From: Telopea speciosissima
Lineage: Eukaryota; Streptophyta; Magnoliopsida; Proteales; Proteaceae
Length of the DNA stretch: 64,000 bases
NCBI RefSeq assembly: GCF_018873765.1
Contig: NC_057919.1
Location: 69,310,984-69,374,983, forward strand
Direction: 5' to 3'
A program made the translations under genes and the position numbers. Below, piece by piece: positions 60,101-64,000 of the stretch. A model generated the notes under the pieces. The model was not told the DNA's origin and did not search any database. It saw nothing but the letters and a program-made list of their open reading frames with translations. Position 1 is the first letter of the stretch. Each line of letters opens with the position of its first letter.

Positions 60101-60179
60101 AAGATCTGCATGAGTCAATCACAAAGGCTACTCCAGGTATTGTGACTGATGATTCTGCAATATTTGTGGCTAGTATAAC
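45185..60179 (-). CDS. DEAH-type RNA helicase with CCCH zinc fingers (C3H31-like), 3' nine exons
   Basis: Exons (minus): 60179-60033, 59954-59774, 50150-49867, 49775-49656, 49462-49318, 49236-48968, 48876-48682, 47505-46975 and 45409-45185. They join in frame to 698 residues plus stop. Helicase motif V ([15 protein letters not shown]) and motif VI ([14 protein letters not shown]) open it, then the DEAH C-terminal region ([55 protein letters not shown]). Two CCCH fingers follow: [19 protein letters not shown] (C-x7-C-x5-C-x3-H) and [20 protein letters not shown] (C-x8-C-x5-C-x3-H), the second split by an intron. The C-terminal domain has [27 protein letters not shown] and [12 protein letters not shown]. 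This order matches Arabidopsis At2g47680 (C3H31), presumably an RNA-remodelling ATPase. ATPase motifs I-III lie in exons off the right edge. Introns of 9.6 kb and 1.6 kb hold transposons; the coding exons look intact. Confidence 0.9.
45830..46589 (+). mobile_element. hAT-type MITE, copy D (760 bp, CTCGG end type)
   Basis: An exact 8-bp duplication GAACACCC flanks it (45822-45829 and 46590-46597). The left end TATAGTTCAAAATCCCG pairs inverted with the right end GAGTTTTAAACCCTTG. Sub-terminal regions are dense in GAGATCTCGG and CTCGAGAAACTCGAG words. It lies in the last intron of the helicase gene. Confidence 0.85.
50400..51850. other. Helicase intron sequence, repeat-like, unidentified
   Basis: No coding domain is recognised. 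The stretch around 50520-50700 (a GGGCCCACATTATC block, then AATAAAGGACAGGCAGC) looks like a retroelement LTR end but has no partner in the window and no clear primer site. Confidence 0.3.
51856..52951 (+). mobile_element. hAT-type MITE, copy E (1.1 kb) with long internal foldback
   Basis: The ends are CATAGTTCAAGAATCTCCG and CCGAGTTCTCGAACCATG. Flanks GGAAATAA (51847-51854) and GGAAATAT (52952-52959) resemble a worn 8-bp duplication. About 52008-52275 is the inverted copy of about 52435-52725, a foldback of roughly 270-bp arms around a ~150-bp loop. The right arm and loop are closely related to the interior of copy B. It lies in the 9.6-kb intron of the helicase gene. Confidence 0.7.
52149..52164 (+). 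repeat. Poly-C run in the foldback arm
   Basis: A run of about 16 C interrupts the left arm where the right arm has only a short G run, so it is a later slippage expansion. Confidence 0.75.
52973..58078 (+). mobile_element. Ty1/copia LTR retrotransposon, old and broken
   Basis: The 3' LTR is 57822-58078 (TGTTAAGTG to TTGTCACA). The 5' LTR is a shorter version (52973-53063) sharing both ends, followed by the primer-binding site TGGTATCAGAGGA. Parts in copia order: gag from 53927 with a CCHC knuckle at about 54675-54722, protease ([10 protein letters not shown]) near 54970, integrase about 55330-56000, reverse transcriptase about 56570-57200 (YQLDIKNAF), RNase H about 57480-57700 and a polypurine tract GAGGAGGAG before the 3' LTR. 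The coding region is interrupted at roughly ten or more places. No matching target duplication was found. It is an ancient fossil within the helicase intron. Confidence 0.85.
58079..59773. other. Helicase intron remainder
   Basis: No gene is seen. About 58140-58680 has loosely repetitive phrases (CTTGGAAA with GGTTTGG and variants). Bases 59284-59311 match 28 bases within the copia element (see findings). Confidence 0.4.
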
Positions 60180-60601
60180 CTATACAAATCCAAAAAATTT
60201 AGAGAAAAAGATGAGCATTCAAGATGCATAACATAGTATAACCAATCTACAGTATCTAAAATATTACGACTTGTTTATCGAAACACTATAATGAAAAAGA
60301 AAGCAACAAACCGAATAAGACATCAAATTAACAGCTCGGTACAGCTATAAGTAACATGGAAAAGCTTGTATCCTCTAGTTTTAACATAAAAAGTGAATAA
60401 TTAAAGGATAATGCGAGGAACCACTCAAACATTAGATATCTCACCAAATTTTCAGTAAAAGAGAAAAAATAAAGGATGAACCAAATACCAATGGACCTCC
60501 AGCAAGGATTTAGTTCACAGTATCGATACCTAGGTTTTTTTCCATTTACCCTCCCCTGTACCAATACCACCAATATGGTATTGGTCAGGTACCAGGTATT
60601 G

Positions 60602-63600
60602 TAATGCAATCCGGGGTTCTGAAAACCCAGTCTGGATCGCTTATGGGCCCACCCGCTTACTCGATAACTCAATCGCAAAAATGAATGGCAATTCCATAAT
60701 TATAGCAACTTTTAAATAGGGTGGCAAATCTGGAAGTTTATATAAGGGGCAGAGTAGAAACAATCTATGAAAGGAGGGGTAATGAAGTTTACGGTAAGTG
60801 AGGGATGAATTTGTAATTTCAGAATTTACCCTTCTTCAACCTTCAACCAAGAGAAAGGGGGGTAGAACCTGTGCCTGAATCGAGAGAGATGTTTCTCAAA
60901 TACCACGGACCTGAGATTTAGAGTGAAGAGTCGTAACTCACAGTCCTATTAGGGATGACCAACACTCTAACCAAAAGCCCAGGTAACATGAAAATTTCGT
61001 TCTCCGCAACTTGGTTCGACCGTAGATACAAAGCCAGTATTGATTTCTGATATATATCACTCAACAGAATAGCCCTTGACACACAAGATACATGAAGGGA
61101 TAGGTATTTGCGCCCATGCTTTCAGACCAATTGGGACTGGTATAAGGGTTCCGTGAGCGGAATTCTCAGTCACCACGGTAACTTTAACAGCTTAACAGCA
61201 ACGATAACCCAACGAAAAAAGGAGAAACAAAGAGTAAAGAACAGAACAGGAATAGAGATCGATGGCCAGAAAGGGTACTGTTGGTATCGTTAGGCCGAAG
61301 AGTAACGGGAAAAGAAGACATATAAGAAGGAAGAAGAAAGAGGGACGAAGGTGAGATGAGAGAGAATTCAGAGGAGAGAGAGAAAGGAGGCAAGCACACA
61401 CTCACAATTCCCAATAACTAAAGTGTATCATGCCTGAATCTAACTGAAGTTTGTGGTGGTGGAGGAACCGGATCGGAAAAAAGAGGGATTCTAGTTGTAA
61501 GATAGCTAATGAAACCATAGCTGGAATTGAGATCTCATTCAAAGAGAAAGATATCAAATATCTGGAGTTTGTTTTTGTATCTTTATACGGATGATCCGAT
61601 CCGCAAGGACCATGATTGAGAATTGTTTGATCGTCTTTCTCCGAGGAAGAAGCGAAACATAATCAACTTGAATTCGGGACAGCTATTCGAAATCTTAGCG
61701 AAACACTGGATTTGTTATCTCATGCATAGTTATCAAGGCGTCGCCATGGCGTCCAGACTCCTTGGTCGCCTTGGACGCCTTGGGCGCCTTGCCGCCGTGG
61801 CGGTGTCGCCTTGCTTTTTCTCCCTCTAAAATGCCATGGTCACCTTCCCACTTTGATAACTATGATCTCATGTCTGCTTTTTGTGAAAAAAGACCAATTG
61901 AAGTGGAGGGTTTCTTCAAACAACAAGGAGCTGAGTCAACTATTCAATCAAATGATATTGAGCACGTTTCCTTGGTAACCAGCAGGTAAACCCATTCTTC
62001 AAATTCAATTCAATCCAAATCTAAAAGGTTTTGTGGGTTACAACCTTGTATTTAAAGAGGGAAAAAAAACTCCTAGCAAAACTCGAAAACTGAAATAAAT
62101 AATAATTCAAACTCTACCACCACTAGCCTATTAAAACTAAAACAGAAGATTAGAAGATAAATCCAAAAAATAAAAATCTCAATAAATAAACTAAAATATC
62201 CTATTGGACCCAAAAACCAATTGGCCGGTTCATCTCCATCTAGGCTTGACTTGGGCCAGTCCAAGGAATTGCTCCTTCATCAACTCCTCCGGTGTTGAGA
62301 AAAACTCAACCACGAGTTATAAAATGAGAGGATTAGCACCACTTGATCAGCGTCCACAATCATCGGCTTTGATGGGGCGACAATCCAGCACATCTCACAA
62401 TCAATCATCACGACCTCCTAATGATCATTAGCAAACGACGTATCTCCAATTGGAATCTGATCGTGGGGTTTCACAACTGTAATTGGACCTTTGGTCAATT
62501 CCTCAGCTGGAACCTTAATCGGACTGTTCAATTCAGCTTGATCGTCACTTTCGTTGCGCACCTTTTCTGCCACCTCTTATCTGTCCTCTGAAGCTTCTAT
62601 TCTATCATACGAAACAATTTATGACAAGCAATTAGTATCATCGACAAGCTCTCGAAAATCTGATCGAAGATCCAACAATCCATCCTCAAATCGCTTCATA
62701 AACCTCTCCGAAAAAACAAGCAAATCATGGTCGATCATCATCAAAAATAAAGGATTTCGCTCGGATACCAAATAATACAATCAGGGATTCCAAAAACCCG
62801 ATTTGGATCGCTTATGGGCTCACCCACTTACTCGATAACTTAATTGCAAGAATGAATGGCAATCCGTAATTATAGCAACTTTTAAATAGGGTGGCAAATC
62901 TGGAAGTTTAAATAAGCAAGGGGCAAAGTAGAAACAAACTATGAAACGAGGGGTAATGATGGAAAACAGCAAGTGAGGGATGTATTTGTAATTTCAGAAT
63001 TTACCCTTCTTCAACCTTCAACCAAGAGAACTTGGGGGTAGAACCTGTGCCTGAATTGAGAGAGATGTCCCTCAAATACCATGGACCTGAGATTTAGAGT
63101 GAAGAGTTGTAACTCAGTCTTAATAGAGATGACCAACACTCTTAAACAAAAGCCCAGGTAACGTGAAAATTTTGTTCTCTGCAACTTGGTTTGATGGTAG
63201 ATACAAGGCCAGTATTGATTTCTGATATATATCACTCAACAGAATAGCCCTTGAGACACAAGATACGGGAATCTGAGTATATTAAGGTAGAGGTATTTGC
63301 ACCCATGCTTTCAGTCCAATTGGGACTGGTATAAGGGTTCTGTGAGTGGAATTCTCAGTCACCACGGTAACGTTAACAGCTTAACAGCAATATAACCCAA
63401 CGAGAAAAGGGGAAACAAAGAGTAAAGAACAGAACAGGAATAGAGGACAATAGCCACCAAAGGGTACTTTTGGTACCGTTAGGGCCGAACATTAACGGGA
63501 GAAGGAAAAATAAAGAGAGACGAAGGTGAGATGAGAGAGAATTCAGAGGAGGAAAGAGAGGAAAGGAGGCGAGCACACACTCACACTTGGTAATCAGCAG

Positions 63601-63912
63601 GTAAACCTATTCTTCAAATTCAATTCAATCCAAATCTAAAAACTTCTGTGGGTTACAACCTTGTATTTGAAGAGGGAAATAAAGAGTCCTAATTTAACTC
63701 TAAAACTGAAATAAATTATAAATCAAACTCTACCACTACTTAGCCCATTAAAACTAAAACAAAAGATTACAAGACAAATCCAAATAATAAAAATCTAAAT
63801 AATTAAATTAACTAAAATATCTTAGTGGACCCAAAAACCAATTGGACCCGGTTCATCTCCATCTGGGCTTCCCAATGGGCTTGGGCCGGGCCAAGGAATT
63901 CCTCCTGCATCA
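60602..63912 (-). mobile_element. Non-autonomous LTR element with ~1.1-kb LTRs
   Basis: On the minus strand the 5' LTR is 63912-62773 (starting TGATGCAGGAGG) and the 3' LTR is 62282-60602 (starting TGATGAAGGAGC), flanked by TATTG (60597-60601) and TATCG (63913-63917), a near-match 5-bp duplication. A primer-binding site TGGTATCCGAGCG-like follows the 5' LTR near 62768, and a purine tract CGGAGGAG precedes the 3' LTR. The interior is only about 490 bp and lacks pol. The 3' LTR holds about 560 bp (61407-61970) that the 5' LTR lacks, including a small hAT-type MITE. LTR divergence is perhaps 8-10% by eye. It lies upstream of the first visible helicase exon, presumably in an intron. Confidence 0.7.
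61725..61864 (+). mobile_element. hAT-type MITE, copy C (140 bp)
   Basis: The ends are CATAGTTATCAAGGCG and CTTTGATAACTATG, with an exact 8-bp duplication ATCTCATG (61717-61724 and 61865-61872). The interior is rich in GGCGCCTTG words, as in copies A and B. It is inserted into the extra segment of the 60602-63912 element's 3' LTR. Confidence 0.9.
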
Positions 63913-64000
63913 TATCGGTATCGGTCAGGTATCAATATCTATACGAATCAGCCGATAAGGGTGATCCAATACCGATACCTGAACCATGAACAGTATGTGA
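63913..64000. repeat. TATCGG-rich repeat at the right edge
   Basis: Stacked GGTATCGGT/ACCGATACC words continue the sequence broken at 60597 by the LTR element (about 60520-60601 has the same words). A similar block is at 41101-41155. Confidence 0.5.

Noticed and set aside
61184-61414. Hydrophobic minus-strand frames that look like a small membrane protein
   Set aside because: They come from CT-rich LTR sequence, occur again in the second LTR (63373-63576) with changes, and have no family match.
61870-61985. Plus-strand exon-like piece ([18 protein letters not shown]) followed by a GTAAAC donor
   Set aside because: It lies within the extra segment of an LTR, has no known family and no partner exon.
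1-64000. CRISPR arrays, rRNA genes, phage or plasmid functions
   Set aside because: No regularly spaced short palindromic repeats, no rRNA core sequence and no prokaryotic gene organisation; the window is plant nuclear DNA.

Overview
This is nuclear DNA from a flowering plant. The evidence is plant gene families split by GT-AG introns, a tRNA-derived AU-type SINE, Mutator-like and hAT-like elements, plant LINE remains and copia-type LTR elements. I cannot name the species. There is no bacterial-style operon, CRISPR array, rRNA gene or free-standing tRNA gene.

Host genes: (1) PPAN, a Peter Pan/SSF1-type ribosome-biogenesis protein, on the + strand (leader from about 17.05 kb, coding 17643-26881, seven coding exons, 318 aa). 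(2) The first exon of an MZM1-like mitochondrial LYR protein on the - strand (32352-32597), with no start codon or second exon found. (3) A conserved plant protein of unknown function on the - strand (40660 down to 35261, two coding exons, 279 aa, 4.56-kb intron). (4) The last nine exons (698 aa) of a DEAH helicase with CCCH zinc fingers, related to Arabidopsis C3H31 (60179 down to 45185); its 5' exons must lie beyond the right edge. Host pseudogenes are a PMEI-type inhibitor (11820-12436, -) and a poly(A)-binding-protein RRM1 piece (about 7971-8105, -). An unidentified set of possible - strand exons lies at about 6.89-8.70 kb.

Layout: 0-4.2 kb is a Mutator-like element with TIRs of about 220 bp that carries a small LTR element and a B3-like scrap. 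4.2-17 kb is gene-poor and holds pseudogenes, MITEs and tandem repeats. 17-27 kb is PPAN, whose third intron holds a four-deep nest of insertions. 28.8-30.5 kb is a short LTR element carrying a fructokinase fragment. 30.8-32.6 kb holds a LINE tail and the MZM1-like exon. 34-41 kb is the 279-aa gene, whose intron holds an AU SINE split by a Pack-MULE carrying the start of myo-inositol-1-phosphate synthase. 41-45 kb is repeats. 45-64 kb is the helicase gene, whose introns hold two large hAT-type MITEs, an old copia element and a non-autonomous LTR element.

I found no new multi-gene system. The most notable things are the three separate cases of host coding sequence carried inside transposons, the 5-copy hAT-type MITE set with clear 8-bp target duplications in four copies (two end types sharing one core), a small LTR element bounded by an inverted LTR end, and a PPAN upstream ORF whose stop lies one base before the main start codon. 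Exon limits were read by eye from splice signals, frame continuity and remembered family sequences.
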